From Oenanthe sinensis (Eukaryota > Streptophyta > Magnoliopsida > Apiales > Apiaceae): a stretch of 64,000 nt of DNA. The notes under the pieces were generated by a model, which saw only the letters and a list, made by a program, of their open reading frames with translations, searched no databases and was not told where the DNA came from. A program made the translations under genes and the position numbers. The stretch spans positions 10,949,375-11,013,374 of the forward strand of contig CM053801.1 of NCBI GenBank assembly GCA_028671895.1, read 5' to 3'. Positions 1 to 12,841 of this stretch are shown here, piece by piece (position 1 is the stretch's first letter; each line of letters starts with the position of its first letter).

Positions 1-2730
1 CACTTCAATAGAAACATTAAATCATGAGAAAATACTATTTATGAAATATTACATATCAGGAAATCTTGTTATAGTTAATGAATTAAGAAGTGTTGTTGTA
101 ATCAGAACTTAACACTTCACAATCTACAGTGTGAAGGCAAATTTTGGGCGAGTGAGCTTTGTTTGTGTAAGCAAAGCCGTGATAAGGTAAATTAAAAAAT
201 AAGAAACAAATGCATTGGCCAATTTGGTTACCTACTTGGATCTGAGAAACAAAGTCTAGCTGATTAGCCTCATCAAATGGATGCCCAATTAATTTACCTT
301 CATTACTGCTATATATTCACTGTCTCATGAACATGGCTACAGACTCTTTGTTAATTTCTGGACAAGGAAATGCCAGTTCTTGGATATGCATTATTGCATT
401 GTAGTTTATGTGAATTACTGAATAATCGTTTTTGTTATGCTTGATGTTTTTAATTAAAAATGGTTAAAAGTGCCTCCTGGATAAGCTTCTGGGTGCATAC
501 TGCAACCAGAATAATATTGAACAACCTTATGTAATTTTCTCTCAAATTAGTAAACTCTATGAAAAAGAATTTGGAGAGGATAACAGTTTAGTATCTCCCT
601 CTTCATTATGATATTATATATTTTTTTATGCATATTGCAGAAACAGTGGAGGGATAAGAAAGATGAATTCAAAAAAAAAGTCAGTAGGTGTGTAAGAAGA
701 TCACAAGAGATGTTTTGATCTTATTAAGGACATTGTCTTACTGGTGAACGAAGACTGCTTGCTGCTGATGCCTAGGTGAAAGTATGGATACTCCCACATT
801 AACGGCTTTCGGGTTAAATAGTTGTGCTGAAGTAAGAGGTAGCCCAACAGTTCTGAAATTATGGATAGCCGACAGGACATCTGAAATTATACTCTGGTTT
901 GACATTTGTTATTTCATTTCTATTTTCCTTGGCGTTTGTAGTTAAGTATAAGACTCTCCTGTCCTTTTATGTAAAACTGATGTTGTATTGACTGACCTAG
1001 AAATTTTGAATGAGCAAATGTAGCTTATTCATAAAGGACCATAATGAAATAGCTCATGTGGCATTTGTATTTCCCAGTGTGTGGATGAGAAGGAAACTTC
1101 AAACATCTAGTGACTTGCTGTTTTAACCTTCATTGTTTTTATATGTCTTTATTTTTAAACCTTAGTCTCTTCCATAAAGAAACATAGCACAAGTTCTTAC
1201 CCTTATTTTGTGAATTGTACGTTCTTACTTTTACTATTTTCTTTCAATTATGTAAATAAACATAGGCATACAATTATCGGAGTTTCTGCATATAATTTAT
1301 GATACATAAATTTTCTTTATTGCATTCGTTGGACAAGCAGTGTGGTTGACTCCGAGAAATGACGTACATGATACATTTATATGGTCGGTTTCAAATGAAA
1401 TATTGTATAATGCATATTATAACCAATGTTATCTGTATTTTCTGCATCAAAAGGCAGAACATTGTATTTCACGATTATGCACTTCAGTGATGGAATTTGA
1501 ATCTGATCCGAATAAACTGAAACTTAAGTTGAAAATTGAATGGAAGGATTTTTTTTCTTCATGATACTTGGAATGCCATCCAGAGTTCCTACAGACAAAA
1601 GTTCAATAATTTATAACATTCGTCTTTGTTTACATGTCCATTTTGATTTTTTTTGACTCTTTAGAGTCAAAAAACGCTAATATTATTAGTCTAGCGGTGA
1701 TATAAGCAACTCCATTACAGTCCTAAAATCATAAAGAAAGAAGAAAAATTAGTACTCCGTACCCATTGTAATTGTAATATTATTAACTCTAAGTTTATTT
1801 TACAACGAGAAAAGGAGGTTTATATATATTGATGATCGAGTGTCAAAAATTCATTTGCAGGTGCATGGGTTACAGGTGCACTTGTCTTTACACTTGCATT
1901 TGCAGCCATCATTCTCAGCTCCCATATCATTTTCCCATCCATTCATGTAGCTGTATTAACAACAAAACATATTTAATCCGGAACATTTCCATTTACAAAA
2001 ATCATTTTTCTGCGAGCCTATAAAAAATTCAAAAACCTAGATATTTCGACGTAACTTTATATTTTTATGCCTTTTGTGTTTTTTATCGTGAAATAAAGTT
2101 ACATCGGTTATATTTGATTGGCGTTTTTCTCTTCTCTTATAAAACAGATGGAACCATCTTGTAGTTTACTGTAAAATGTCAGTCTGGCGGAAATTTTCAA
2201 AACATAAAATCAAGCTTATAAACTACTGGCTAGTGCTAGATTTAGAATGCTGAATCTGACTTGAAGGAAAAGTAGAAACATACGGTACACTAATTACTTG
2301 GCCTGCCTAATTGGAACTTTCTGCTGATATAGTTTGACAGGTTAATATAATCACAAGAAAACAGGGAATAGATGGCTTGGCAATTGGCATTGTATGCTAC
2401 GTTTGCTTGAACAGTGAAGTTAATGATTAAAATTTCATTAATCATTGATTATGAACTTAAGTAATACAGACTGCCTGTCCAATGAAACACAACAGAGTAG
2501 GGTTCCTGTTTGAATTGACAGACCTAAAAAGGTTAAGAAATCACTATTGTTGTAAGCACCTGGTCATCAGCTTAATGACCAGAGTAACACAACTGCATTG
2601 TTCTAATCGCTTGTAAGAGTAATATAATATGCTGACTTTTCCGCATTCATTGGAGATCTTTCTTTAAAAATACAGCCTTCTTTGCTAATAGCCAAATTGA
2701 TGACTTTCAATATTATACCAGCAATATTAT
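1..2730. other. Intergenic or 3'-flanking DNA, possible last exon near 638-715
   Basis: No complete gene is recognised. One candidate exon on the plus strand follows a good acceptor (pyrimidine-rich tract, then TTGCAG ending at about 641). It reads KQWRDKKDEF, then KKKVSRCVRRSQEMF and a stop, a lysine/arginine-rich end that could be the last exon of a gene starting left of the window. I see no convincing exon before it. A perfect 11-bp hairpin (TTTTTTGACTC, 4-base loop, GAGTCAAAAAA) lies at 1649-1674. The other short open frames here have no recognisable protein features. Confidence 0.3.
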
Positions 2731-2753
2731 GGGGTGTTTATTTCCCCTTAAAT

Positions 2754-2964
2754 TATGAAAATAAGTACTTATTTCCATAAACAAAAAAAAAGGAAGTAGA
2801 AGTCTACTCTTTTTTTATATATAAATATTTATTTTTCAAAAATAAATTTAATATTTGGTTTAATTTTCAGAAATAAGTATTTATTTTTAGAAAAAAGTAT
2901 ATAAATATGTACTTTTTTAAAAAAATAAGTACTTATTTTCAGAAAATAAGTTTAGCCAAATGGG
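2754..2964. repeat. AT-rich MITE-like element, family with AAGTACTTATTT blocks (copy A)
   Basis: This stretch has repeated AAATAAGTACTTATTT-type palindromic blocks near both ends and finishes in TTTAGCCAAATGGGCC. It resembles the better-defined copies at 9182-9412 and 44008-44205, which share the same internal wording. It is non-coding and its boundaries are approximate. Confidence 0.4.
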
Positions 2965-3406
2965 CCTAAATAAACATCGCAAAACATGTTTTATTATATT
3001 TACATTATTTTTTATAGTTGGTTTGATTAATTATTATTCTAATTTGGTTGTTAACACAATATTTTTTAATATTATATTATATTTAAATTTAACTTAACTT
3101 ATATATATTTATATTAATTATCCTATTTATAATATATACTAAATATAATCTATTTATATATCTCAGATCATTGATTCAAATTTTTAATTCATTTTAAAAC
3201 AATTATAATTAAACAGTACATATGTAACATATGATATGTTTAAAATTATAATTGAAAAACACACATATTTGTTTATTCACATATAGAATGTAACTTTTTT
3301 TAAAAAAAATAAACATACTTGTATTAGTTAAATCATATCAGAAATATTAATAACATCATGGATAAAATCAGGAGCATTGTCTGTCCGCTTCCATAATTTA
3401 ATTATA

Positions 3407-3637
3407 CTCCCTCCGTCCCATTTTCAATTTGACGTTTCAAAGATAAATTAATTCAATTTTGACTAACAATTAAAAAATAATACTGTAAATTAATTCATAA
3501 AATAGGATAATCAAAGTTTGTTATGATATATTTTTTAAAAAATATATTATTATTTAATATATTTTATTTGTTAGTCAAAATTGATTAATTTGATTTTGAA
3601 AAATCAAATAAAGATAAAAGTTATGGGACGGAGGGAG
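3407..3637. mobile_element. Stowaway-type MITE (Tc1/mariner), 231 bp
   Basis: The element starts CTCCCTCCGTCCCAT and ends ATGGGACGGAGGGAG, an inverted repeat that is perfect over 15 bases. TA lies directly outside each end (3405-3406 and 3638-3639), the target duplication expected for Stowaway elements. The interior is AT-rich and non-coding. Confidence 0.9.
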
Positions 3638-4412
3638 TATTATTTTGTACAGTTTAAGATGTTAATTAAAATATATACATATTTTATTAGCATAATTATA
3701 AATAATATTTAGAGTTTAATAGTGGAAAGGCTATATTTATTATTTTAGTTAGGCTCGAAAGACCAATTGATCTACCGATATCATATTCTTTTTCAAATAT
3801 AATTATTTAAAGTTTGGTCGTATAATGATTATTTTAACATGATCCAAATTATCGATTAATACGAACCAATCTACTATAAGAAACTGTAGTAGTTCCCATT
3901 TATTTTAATTATTATACCTAAAAACACTAATTCATATTTTTATTATTTAAAATGGCAACACAAAAAATTCTCTTAGTAATTTCAAATTCGGTTTTCAAAA
4001 AAAATAGATGCAATTCAATTTTCATTATAAACTTTAGAAGTAAACATACACAGGCATAAAATGCGTTTGATTAAAAAAATATTTCATACAAAATTCACTA
4101 AAAAAAGAACTTCTATGTAATATTGTATCAAGATACTAAAAATAATTATATTAAGTGAACATATGTTTAAATTTTAGTATTGTTTTGGTAATTTAACCTT
4201 CATTTCTGTATTAGAATTATTATTATTATATTTAGGACTTAGATTTGACCCTCACCAAATTAAATTCATGCCTTCGTCCCGAATACATGTTTCGTCTGTA
4301 AAAATAGAGTATCTTCTTACTCGGCAAAAATGAATAAGAAGAGTATCTTGTTTGTCTTGCACATTCTTATTTCCATCCTACGGATGCAAAACTGCCGCTG
4401 CCTACTCTGGAA

Positions 4413-7190
4413 ATGGACAGAAAGCAGATGCTGCTGCGAATGCGGCTGGAATCAGCCGTCCGGACAGCAGTTGCATGCATCATAGTTGGTTGCACCACCC
4501 TCTATGGTCCATCCCACTTCCAGAACCACGTACCGTTTCCTTCTTTTTCTTACGTAACTGCTATACTTATCGTATCGGATTCGACTCTGGGGGACACCTT
4601 GAGAGGTTCGTGGCATGCATTTTGTGCCACAGTTCAAGTGGTGCCAATTTCTATTTTAAGCCTGTGGATCTTAGGACCAGCTAGTTTTTCTCCAGCTACC
4701 GCGGCCATGGCAGTTGTGGTAATGGCCTTTGTGGTGGGGGTGACGAGATGCACAGACTTGTTGTGTAAGAGAATTGCTTTTGGTCAAGTGGTGATTGTGT
4801 ACGTTGGTGCTGTGGCGTATGGGGATGCACCTGGAGCTGTGCTTCGCCCTCTTCATCTGGCATCAAGTACTGGACTTGGTGCTTTGGCTTCCGTCATTGC
4901 CACCTTTTTACCATTTCCCCGGCTAGCCATTAATGAGGTAACAAATAAATAATGCACGAACATTAATTTTAATTTAAGAAATTATTATTCAAAATGTTGC
5001 TCACATATGAATTAAGAAATTAGCTGCGCCCGTTGTGTGTTTGATGTTGTCAAACATGTAAATTGCCAAAAATGGTTCTTAATTTCCAACACGATAAAAT
5101 CTTTTGCTTTTATGATCGATGTTTATTGTTACTCTAAATATTATAATTCCAAAGAGCTAGGCTCGGGCAGTTTCAAAGTATGATTTTAATCACAGAACAC
5201 TATTAAATGTCATCTCAGGTTAGGAAGTTGTTTCGGTTATATACTCAAAATGCTTCAGCAAGGACGAGTCTTTTCATCAAGGCCTTCTTAAGCAAAGACA
5301 ACCCGTCAGCAAGTGAAGCTATATGTCTATCTAAGACCTATGATGAAACTGGGGACAAGCTTCTTCAGAATATTAAAGTCATACAGGTAACTAGTTAATT
5401 ATACATTGTTAGATCGATTTATCCATAAGCATACATCATTGATGCTCAACTGCCCGCATTTTTTCCATTTGTATGTACACATCTACTCTTCTCTTTAGGA
5501 GGGTTTGCCATGGGAGAGACACGTCAGAAACTCGAGATGCCACCTCAATATTCCTGGATATCAGCTCCAGGACATAGAGATTGCAATTAGAGGGATGGAG
5601 ATGGCCTTAACTTCCTGCCCTATATTTCCGGTGAGTGTCATTGATCAAGAGCTCAACACAAGCTTACAAGAAATGGATATCCTACTTGGACTAAAGCTTG
5701 AGGAAGCACCGGGCCTTTTGCCAAAAGAAGCTACTACCAGTTTAGATACAAAGAATGAATATTTTGACAAAGCCATCCAGTCCCTTGCAAAATTTTCTCC
5801 TACAGAAGAACAGCTACCTACTATTTTCCTACTATTTTGCATGGGATTTTTATTTGATTCCACTTCAGGCAATATTCAGATATCTAAGACCGGAGAATTG
5901 AGAGCTTCCCAAGAACAGTCAAAGGATCGTCTTCAGAGAATATTGGGTATTTTAAAAATGCTCCCAAGTATCGAAGAACTGTTATTTGCCTTCAAATGTG
6001 CAATTTCTTTGGGTCTGACCGTGCTTTTTGGCATGCTTTTCGACAAGCAAAATGCTTATTGGTCTGGACTCACAATTGCCATCAGTTTTGGAACAGGAAT
6101 TCAGCCAATGTTCACAATAGCCAATGCTCGGGCACAGGGGACAGCATTGGGAACCGCCTATGGTGTCGTGGGTTGCTTTATCTTCCCTAAGTCAAGGGAA
6201 ATACGATTCTTGACGCTTATCCCTTGGATAATATTTGTCGGCTTTCTTAGACACAGTCGAATGTATGGCCAAGCTGGCGGAATTTCTGCTGCTATAGGAG
6301 CACTACTAATCCTAGGCAGACAGCGGTATGGGCCTCCACATGAATTTGCCATAGTTAGACTCACAGAGGCATTTGTTGGATTGTCATGTTTAATCTTGGT
6401 AGAACTTGTTCTACAACGAACAAGAGCAGCAACTCTTGCAAAATATCAACTCTCTAGAAGCTTAAGAACACTAGAAGAATGCATCCAACACATTGTTTTT
6501 CCTTCTTGGCAGCAAGACATGCCTGGATCTTTGTTTCCTCGGGAGCTGAAAGAAAAGCAAAGAACATTGAAATCACAAGTCAGTGGCCTCAATACACTCA
6601 GAAAATATGCCGAGGCGGAGCCTAATTTCTATTACTTGCCTTTCCGTGCTGCATGCTATGACAAGCTGCTGGGGTCATTATCAAAGATGATCATCCTACT
6701 GCAATTGGTAGCCAATATACTAGAAACGCTTCCACACGTATCAAAAAGACTTGGTGATGAATGGAAGGAGCTTGAAGAACTCATAGTAAGTGATCTACAA
6801 CGTTTCAAGGAAGATATAAGCAATTCCTTGAAATATTACGAGGATATCACCAAGATCAAGTCACTTGCATTTCGTGAGAAAGGGCAGCAAGAGAATAAGA
6901 TATTTCATGACCTCGAGGCAGGGAAATTGTCAAATACAAGTGTGCTTAGTTCAACAAACTGTGGTGAAGCAGCTGAAAATATATTGAGTTCCTATATTCA
7001 ACACTCAATGCAGGTGGTTGAGAAAGTGTGCACCAGTGAGTGCGAAGAGGATCTCAAGGGGAAGATTGTTCTTTATTTGGGTTCCTTGGGTTTCTGCATG
7101 AAGAGCCTTGTCAAGGAAACAACAGCCATTGAGAACGGAATAAAAGAACTGATCAGATGGGAGAATCCCTCAAGACACAAACTGCTGTAG
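4413..7190 (+). CDS. FUSC-family (fusaric acid resistance-like) membrane protein
   Basis: Three exons join in phase: 4413-4937, 5219-5386 and 5499-7190, giving 794 aa. Borders are GAG|GTAACA, TCTCAG|GTT, CAG|GTAACT and TTTAG|GAG. The start is the first ATG in frame (MDRKQMLLRM). The protein has two blocks of hydrophobic segments, about residues 12-165 and 394-545, separated by a hydrophilic loop of about 200 residues, and ends in a long charged, partly coiled tail. This doubled membrane layout is that of FUSC/aromatic-acid exporter-like proteins. Plant members are often labelled p-hydroxybenzoic acid efflux pump subunit by homology to bacterial AaeB, but their substrate is generally unproven. 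A role in organic-anion transport at a membrane is inference. The reading frame is intact and no neighbour suggests a function. Confidence 0.85.
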
Positions 7191-7557
7191 CTGTAGAAAG
7201 TAGAAACTATATATTTTCGAGAGAGCCGAAACTATATGAATAAATACGTGTATACATTTAAGCAGATTTATAGAAGAAATGGTAAATAAACGGTTATCAT
7301 GATCAATGGAAACATCAGAAAAGTTCCACAACTATTATGAGTAAATTAATTAATCAAATAAATAACTAAACAAAAAATAACTGAATACAAATAGCGTCGT
7401 GGTTGGATTATAAACAGAGCGGACCTGAATTTTTGTTATTGAACAACTCCTGAGTTTCACTGTTTTCATGACTTTCCGGGCATTGTTCAAATATAAGACT
7501 ATTCAAAGAATCTCCTTGTTTGAACTCAATTTCATTTCATTAGTGAGTGTTTGATGC
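7191..7557. other. 3' flank of the FUSC gene
   Basis: AT-rich non-coding sequence follows the stop codon and includes a possible AATAAA-like signal (ATGAATAAATA near 7238). Nothing else is recognised before the hAT element. Confidence 0.4.
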
Positions 7558-7565
7558 GTTGAGGG

Positions 7566-8210
7566 TAGGGGTGAACATGGGTTGGTTCGGGTCGGGTTTT
7601 CGTCAAAACTCGACCTAACTCGATTAGTTCGGTTTTATAAAAAATCAACCCATTAATTGTAAAAAAAAATCGTAACCCAACCCAACCCAATCCAATTAGT
7701 TCGGTTTTTTATAATCGTAACCCAACCCAACCCAGAAATTTCTGCACTGTTGCAGAAATTTGTAAAAAATATTCTGCACTGTTGCAGAAATTTATATAGT
7801 GCAGAAATTTGTAGAAAATATTCTGTACTGTTGCAGAAAATTTATATAGTACAGATATTTGTAGAAAAAATTCTGCACTGTTGCAGAAAATTCTGCTTGT
7901 TGCAGAAAATGTTGCAAGAGCCGGAAAGTGTTGCAGAAAATTTATATAGTGCAGAAATTTGTAGAAAATATGTAAAAAATATATAGAATATGCAGAAAAT
8001 ATGCAAAAAAATTCTGCATTTTATGTAATCGGTTCGGTTCGGGTTGGGTAAGGGTTAAAATTTGTTAAACCCTTACCCAACCCAATTAGTTCGGGTTTTT
8101 TAAAAATTAACCCATTTATATTTCGGTTTCGGACGGTTCGGTTTATTCGGCCGAAAAAAGGGGCGGGTTGGTTCGGATTGGCAGTTTAATCGGATTTTTG
8201 TTCACCCCTA
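7566..8210. mobile_element. Non-autonomous hAT transposon, 645 bp
   Basis: The ends are a perfect 11-bp inverted repeat, TAGGGGTGAAC at 7566-7576 and GTTCACCCCTA at 8200-8210. They are flanked by a perfect 8-bp target duplication GTTGAGGG (7558-7565 and 8211-8218). TIR wording and 8-bp duplication are diagnostic of the hAT superfamily. The subterminal regions are packed with GGTTCGGGT and ACCCAACCC motifs in both orientations, as in Ac/Ds-like elements that bind transposase through repeated short sites. No transposase is encoded. The core (about 7736-8018) is a degenerate minisatellite. Confidence 0.93.
7736..8018. repeat. Degenerate minisatellite inside the hAT element
   Basis: Irregular repeats are built from TTCTGCACTGTTGCAGAAA and TTTATATAGTGCAGAAATTTG. 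Each copy contains the inverted pair TTCTGCA/TGCAGAA, so single strands could fold. An open frame across it (7750-7986) only reflects repeat periodicity and is not a gene. Confidence 0.75.
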
Positions 8211-8218
8211 GTTGAGGG

Positions 8219-10840
8219 TGATGGCAAAATATACCGAGAAAAGTTAATGATAATATTAGTTTTGAAATTTTATACTAAAAATGTTATTCGGATAAGCATT
8301 ATTTATCTGGAAAAATAAAAAAGATAAAAAAAAATATGCGTTGGTCGGGATATGCATTTAACAAATGGTTATTAATTATAAAATATGAAAAAAAGAAAAT
8401 AATTTTTTTTTTGAGAGATACGCATGTTAGACATGAGTATCACCGCTTTTTAAAGTGATACACATTTCCAACATCACGTACGAATGTATTTTATTTTTTT
8501 AAAAAAAATATTTTTTTAATTTCAAAAAACATATCAAAACTAATTTTACAATACATAAATTAAAAATGCGTATATCAGTGCTAAAAATGGTCAAAAAATT
8601 GAAAATAGGTATTCTTGTATTTAGTTCAAAAAAAGTGGTGTTTTTGCATTTTTTTCATGAGTTATAACAATAAGAATAAGATAATATTTTATTTGGATTT
8701 CAGAAATTTTGAGATATTTAATTTGAACTAAAAATAATTTATTAAAATTTAGATGTATTCAATTAAAATTAAAAAATAACCATTAAAATATGGCAGGCTA
8801 AATATTTAATTTTGGGATATTTAATTTTCTTATATAAATATGTTTCTTTCTCATATCATTTCATTTACTTTCTTCTTATTTCCCCAAAAAAAAATTCTTT
8901 CTGAAAATCACCTATCACCATAACTATACTAAGTTTTATACTCTGCACTACTCCAAAAATAGTTTTCAGATTCTAATGATTTCCAGACTCTTGATTTTTC
9001 AGAAAATCTTTTGAATGCAAATCAATATTAACATATGTGTAGGGTCTAATATATTCTCTGATAATGCGTATTACACTCTCATAATATTTACACAATCAGA
9101 TAATAAAATAATTTATTCTATTTTATTAAAGATGTATGTTATGCTAGACCCTGTTATGATATTCTCTACATCATCAATAATGGGGCTGTTTGGCAACAGC
9201 TTTTTCCCGGAAATAAGCCCTTATTTCCAGAAAAAAGTAGGGATGTATGTACTTTTTCTGAAAATAAGTAACTTATTTTTTATTTTGAAAATAATATTTG
9301 ATTTTAAAATTCTAAAATAAATATTTATCTTTAAAAAAATATATGAAAATATGTAAAAAAATGAAAATAAAATAAGTTACTTATTTTAAGTTTAAGGAAT
9401 CCCAAACGGCCACAATATATATTCCTGACACAGACTCATAGATTCTATCATTTTTATATAGTTTTTTTTATAAAATTATAAATCAATTATGATCTATTAA
9501 AATTTATAAATTAGAAATAATATATAAAAATTTGAATTGAATATATCCTTAAAAGAATAAAAATGATATGTGAATGAAAGAAATAATAAGTGAAACCAAA
9601 TCATGCGTATTTAAAATTTAGTTCAATTCATATTAAACCCTAGCAACCGCCTTGCAATTCCTTATCTTTCATTTTTTCTATATCCCTTCGTAATCTTCTT
9701 TCTCCCTCTTTTATTTCCTTATTTTCGGTTTCAATCTATTTATTCTCTTCTTTACATCATTTGAATGTATGTATGTATAATTATATTAGCTTATAACGCG
9801 TGCAAAGCATAAACTACATTAATAAATTATATATTGATTATTTAATTTGATTATTTAATTTAATATAGTAATTTATGTTCTTAACTTTTTTATATGTTAT
9901 TTATATATTATTATGACATATTAATTTTTTATTTTAATATTCATGAGATATGATTAATAGGTTTTAATTTTAAATAAATTAAAAAGCAGTAATGAAATTG
10001 AGTTAAATGTTAATACAACTATATTATATAAAATTTATATTATAATATTATTCCTAAAATAGAAATTATATTCTATAATTTAAATATAAAATAATATTAC
10101 ACGTGAATAGTTGTATAAAAGAGGATTACACCGTTAATAGAATTATATTTATAATATATAATATATGTAAATTATTTTATATAATTTAAGTTAATGTGAT
10201 AATTTATTTATTTTATTATTAAAAAGGAGGATTATAACATTATGCTTAATAAAGAAAATATATGTTATAATTTAAATATTATATAATATTAATTTAAAAT
10301 TTAATTAATAAAAATAAAATAATATTATTAATTTTAATATTCATAAATTTTAATTAATAAACTATGATTTATAATAAATTAAAGAGGTTGAGTAATGAGA
10401 AAATTAAAAAGTGCAACAATATATTTTAATTAAAAGAATGTGTTTGAAATTAAGTAGGAGACGAACATGTGTATTTGAAGTTAGGTGGGAGACACAAAAT
10501 GATCAGAACGAACGACGGACCAAACCCTTGTAACTTTAATAATATATTATGGATACACACGCACACAGTAGCTTATATGCAGTGAAAGAGGGGAGATTGG
10601 TTCTGATTTTTGTGTTGTAATTGTGATGGTGTTAATGAAATCGGTGATATGGGGGCATGTTGCAGTGGTGTGATACCCGTAAAGGGTTTCCCTTACAAAA
10701 ACAAAACAAATTATTTTAATTGTTATTTTTTATTTATTATATTATTTATGTTATGATCGGGATTTTTTTAAAAATCAATCTCTTCATTCCTTAGAATAGA
10801 ATGAAGGTAAAGCGTGCATATATTTTATCCATCATATTAT
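8219..10840. other. AT-rich intergenic DNA
   Basis: About 2.6 kb without a recognisable gene, dominated by A/T runs. It contains the MITE-like copy at 9182-9412. No conserved coding frame, tRNA or rRNA was seen. Confidence 0.5.
9182..9412. mobile_element. MITE-like element (copy B), TIR GGGGCTGTTTGGC / CCAAACGGCC
   Basis: The left end GGGGCTGTTTGGC and right end CCAAACGGCC are inverted copies, a wording common in Tourist/PIF-Harbinger-like MITEs. The interior (TTTTTCTGAAAATAAGTAAC, then AATATATGAAAATAT) matches 44046-44160 nearly word for word, so this is a dispersed family. AAT on both sides may be a target duplication but is weak in such AT-rich DNA. Confidence 0.6.
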
Positions 10841-11013
10841 GATTGAATATATTTAATATTAATATTAAAATTATAACAATAATAAATATAAAAAAACCAC
10901 ATTTGCACGTCATAAAACGGGGGGAAAGCGAAAAATTGACCGAAATTTCAAAAAATGGCAGCAAAGCAGAATTTCAAATTGGAAAAAGTCACACACACAC
11001 AAAAGAAAACCAT

Positions 11014-11180
11014 GATCCGCGTGAACATCTGAAACTATCATCCAACCCTCCACTAAATTCTATCCAACGGTCCTCACTCTCTCTCGTACAGCGACGAGGA
11101 TCGCCATTCTCAGTCGTTGGATCAACACACATATCCAACGGTCCTTAATCCACCTCTCCAAACGAAAAGAACTATATAAA
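11014..11180 (+). promoter_or_regulatory. Histone H4 promoter: octamer, nonamers and TATA box
   Basis: GATCCGCG at 11014-11021 is the inverse of the plant histone octamer CGCGGATC. Nonamer-like sites (CATCCAACG consensus) occur as CATCCAACC at 11039, TATCCAACG at 11061 and 11132, and inverted CGTTGGAT at 11115. A TATA box TATATAAA is at 11173-11180, about 80 bases before the ATG. These motifs are known to give S-phase expression of plant core histone genes. Confidence 0.85.
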
Positions 11181-11260
11181 CTCCCAATCCCCCACAAACA
11201 ATTCGATCAATCGATTAAACATTTTATTTTAAAAGAATAGAATAGAATAGAAATACAAAA

Positions 11261-11572
11261 ATGTCAGGAAGAGGCAAGGGAGGCAAGGGACTGGGAAAAG
11301 GAGGAGCCAAGCGTCACAGGAAGGTCCTGAGAGATAATATTCAGGGGATTACCAAGCCTGCTATACGTCGATTGGCCAGGAGAGGCGGTGTTAAGAGAAT
11401 CAGTGGCCTGATCTACGAAGAGACTCGCGGGGTTCTCAAGATATTTCTAGAGAACGTTATTCGGGACGCTGTGACTTACACCGAGCATGCCAGGAGGAAG
11501 ACTGTTACTGCGATGGATGTTGTTTATGCTCTCAAGAGGCAAGGCAGGACTCTCTATGGTTTTGGAGGTTAA
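11261..11572 (+). CDS. H4: Histone H4
   Basis: Single-exon gene of 103 aa, the standard H4 length. It begins [20 protein letters not shown] and ends in GRTLYGFGG, with the acetylatable lysine-rich tail followed by the histone fold. H4 pairs with H3 to form the nucleosome core tetramer. The absence of an intron and the octamer/nonamer promoter mark it as a replication-dependent plant histone gene, expected to peak in S phase. No residue departs from the plant H4 pattern that I can see. Confidence 0.98.
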
Positions 11573-12841
11573 TCAATTGGTTTTTAATGGCTTCTAGGGT
11601 TTCGATTTATGTATTTAGGTAGAAGATTAGTAGTATGTGTAATCTGAATTTTGAATTAGGGTTTGTGTAATCTGATTTTCTGAAGTTGAATTTGGCTCTC
11701 TTTCTTTATGATTCTGTTTAGCTTTGTGTTTTGTATTTCTGATTTTGGATAATTTTATTGTTTTTAAGCTGGTAAATGGGAAATTAAGCCAAGTGATTGA
11801 AAAATGTTTTGAGGATGAATGTATAATCGCAGAATTAAATTAAATTGGCAATACCAACCGCGAGTATGTAATGCGGCGTCTTAGTTCGTGAATTTTGTGG
11901 TTACAGGTGTTACTCACAACAGAAGAAAACTGAAAAAAAACTATTGGGTTGCCTGCCTGTGCGTCGTTTTTAACAATTGTCCATTTGCAGAGAGTTGAGT
12001 TTGTTGCTCGTAAGGTGATTTTTAGTAGTGAAATATGTAGTAATGTGGTGAAAGTGGAGCTAGAAAGCTGTTATGCAACTGGTGTTCATTTTTGTAATCT
12101 ATTGGATTTGGAAATGATTTCAAGTTTCCGAGTTTTGATGTAGAGATTGAAACCTTGGAAGTATGATTTTTTTTAAAAAAATCAGTTACTCCGTATTTAA
12201 AAATAACTCAAGTACACAAATAGAGTAAAAACTTGTGCTATTCTGCCATCAACTTTTTTCCTTGTTTAAAACTCGGAACTGAATGTTAGTTTCAGAGGTA
12301 AATTACACAGCACCCAACTGTAAGAAAAGTTTGGTGCTTGTCCATGTAGACAATTCGATAATGGACCAGTCTTCGTGATGTGCAGGCATCTACCATTAAT
12401 ATATACAACTATCTCCAACTTCAAGCAGTAGAAATGTTTTGCAACACCCTGATTACTACAAGTGAATGTTGAAACCCTCTAGATGACACAATAGCCCGAA
12501 GCGCTCTAAAATAATATGTTGTGCAGCGATTATGGTTGGGCATAAAAATTCTACTTTTTTCTAATTTGAAAATGTGAGTAGAACTTGTATTAAGCCATTG
12601 AGAATCAGCAGCAGACGATGATGCGGGTCAATGTGTTCGCGTTGCTTCAGCACGATACTTGTCCAAATCAGCATCAAGGTCCTCAGCAGATAGATTTTCA
12701 TATGCCTTTTCTCCATGACGCCTCCCAAGTCCTATCTCACTGGTGTGAATGTTACCACCTTGGATTAGCCCAGCCAGTCCACTTTCTCTTCATCTCTGTA
12801 CAATCCCGTATCACAATCAAATTAAGCACTATAAGATTTAA

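Noticed and set aside
1340..1564. 74-codon plus frame
   Set aside because: No recognisable motif, no splice partners, composition like random AT-rich DNA.
1649..1674. Perfect 11-bp hairpin as a transcription terminator
   Set aside because: Intrinsic terminators of this kind are not used by plant nuclear Pol II genes; likely a chance palindrome or MITE scrap.
4352..4684. Overlapping 110-codon plus frame at the FUSC start
   Set aside because: Different frame from the in-phase three-exon model, Ser/His/Cys-rich, no domain.
7750..7986. Open frame with repeated peptide in the hAT element
   Set aside because: It only mirrors the minisatellite period; no start context and no protein-like composition.
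7736..8018. CRISPR-like array
   Set aside because: Repeat units are irregular with no uniform spacers, they lie inside a transposon, and the host is a plant.
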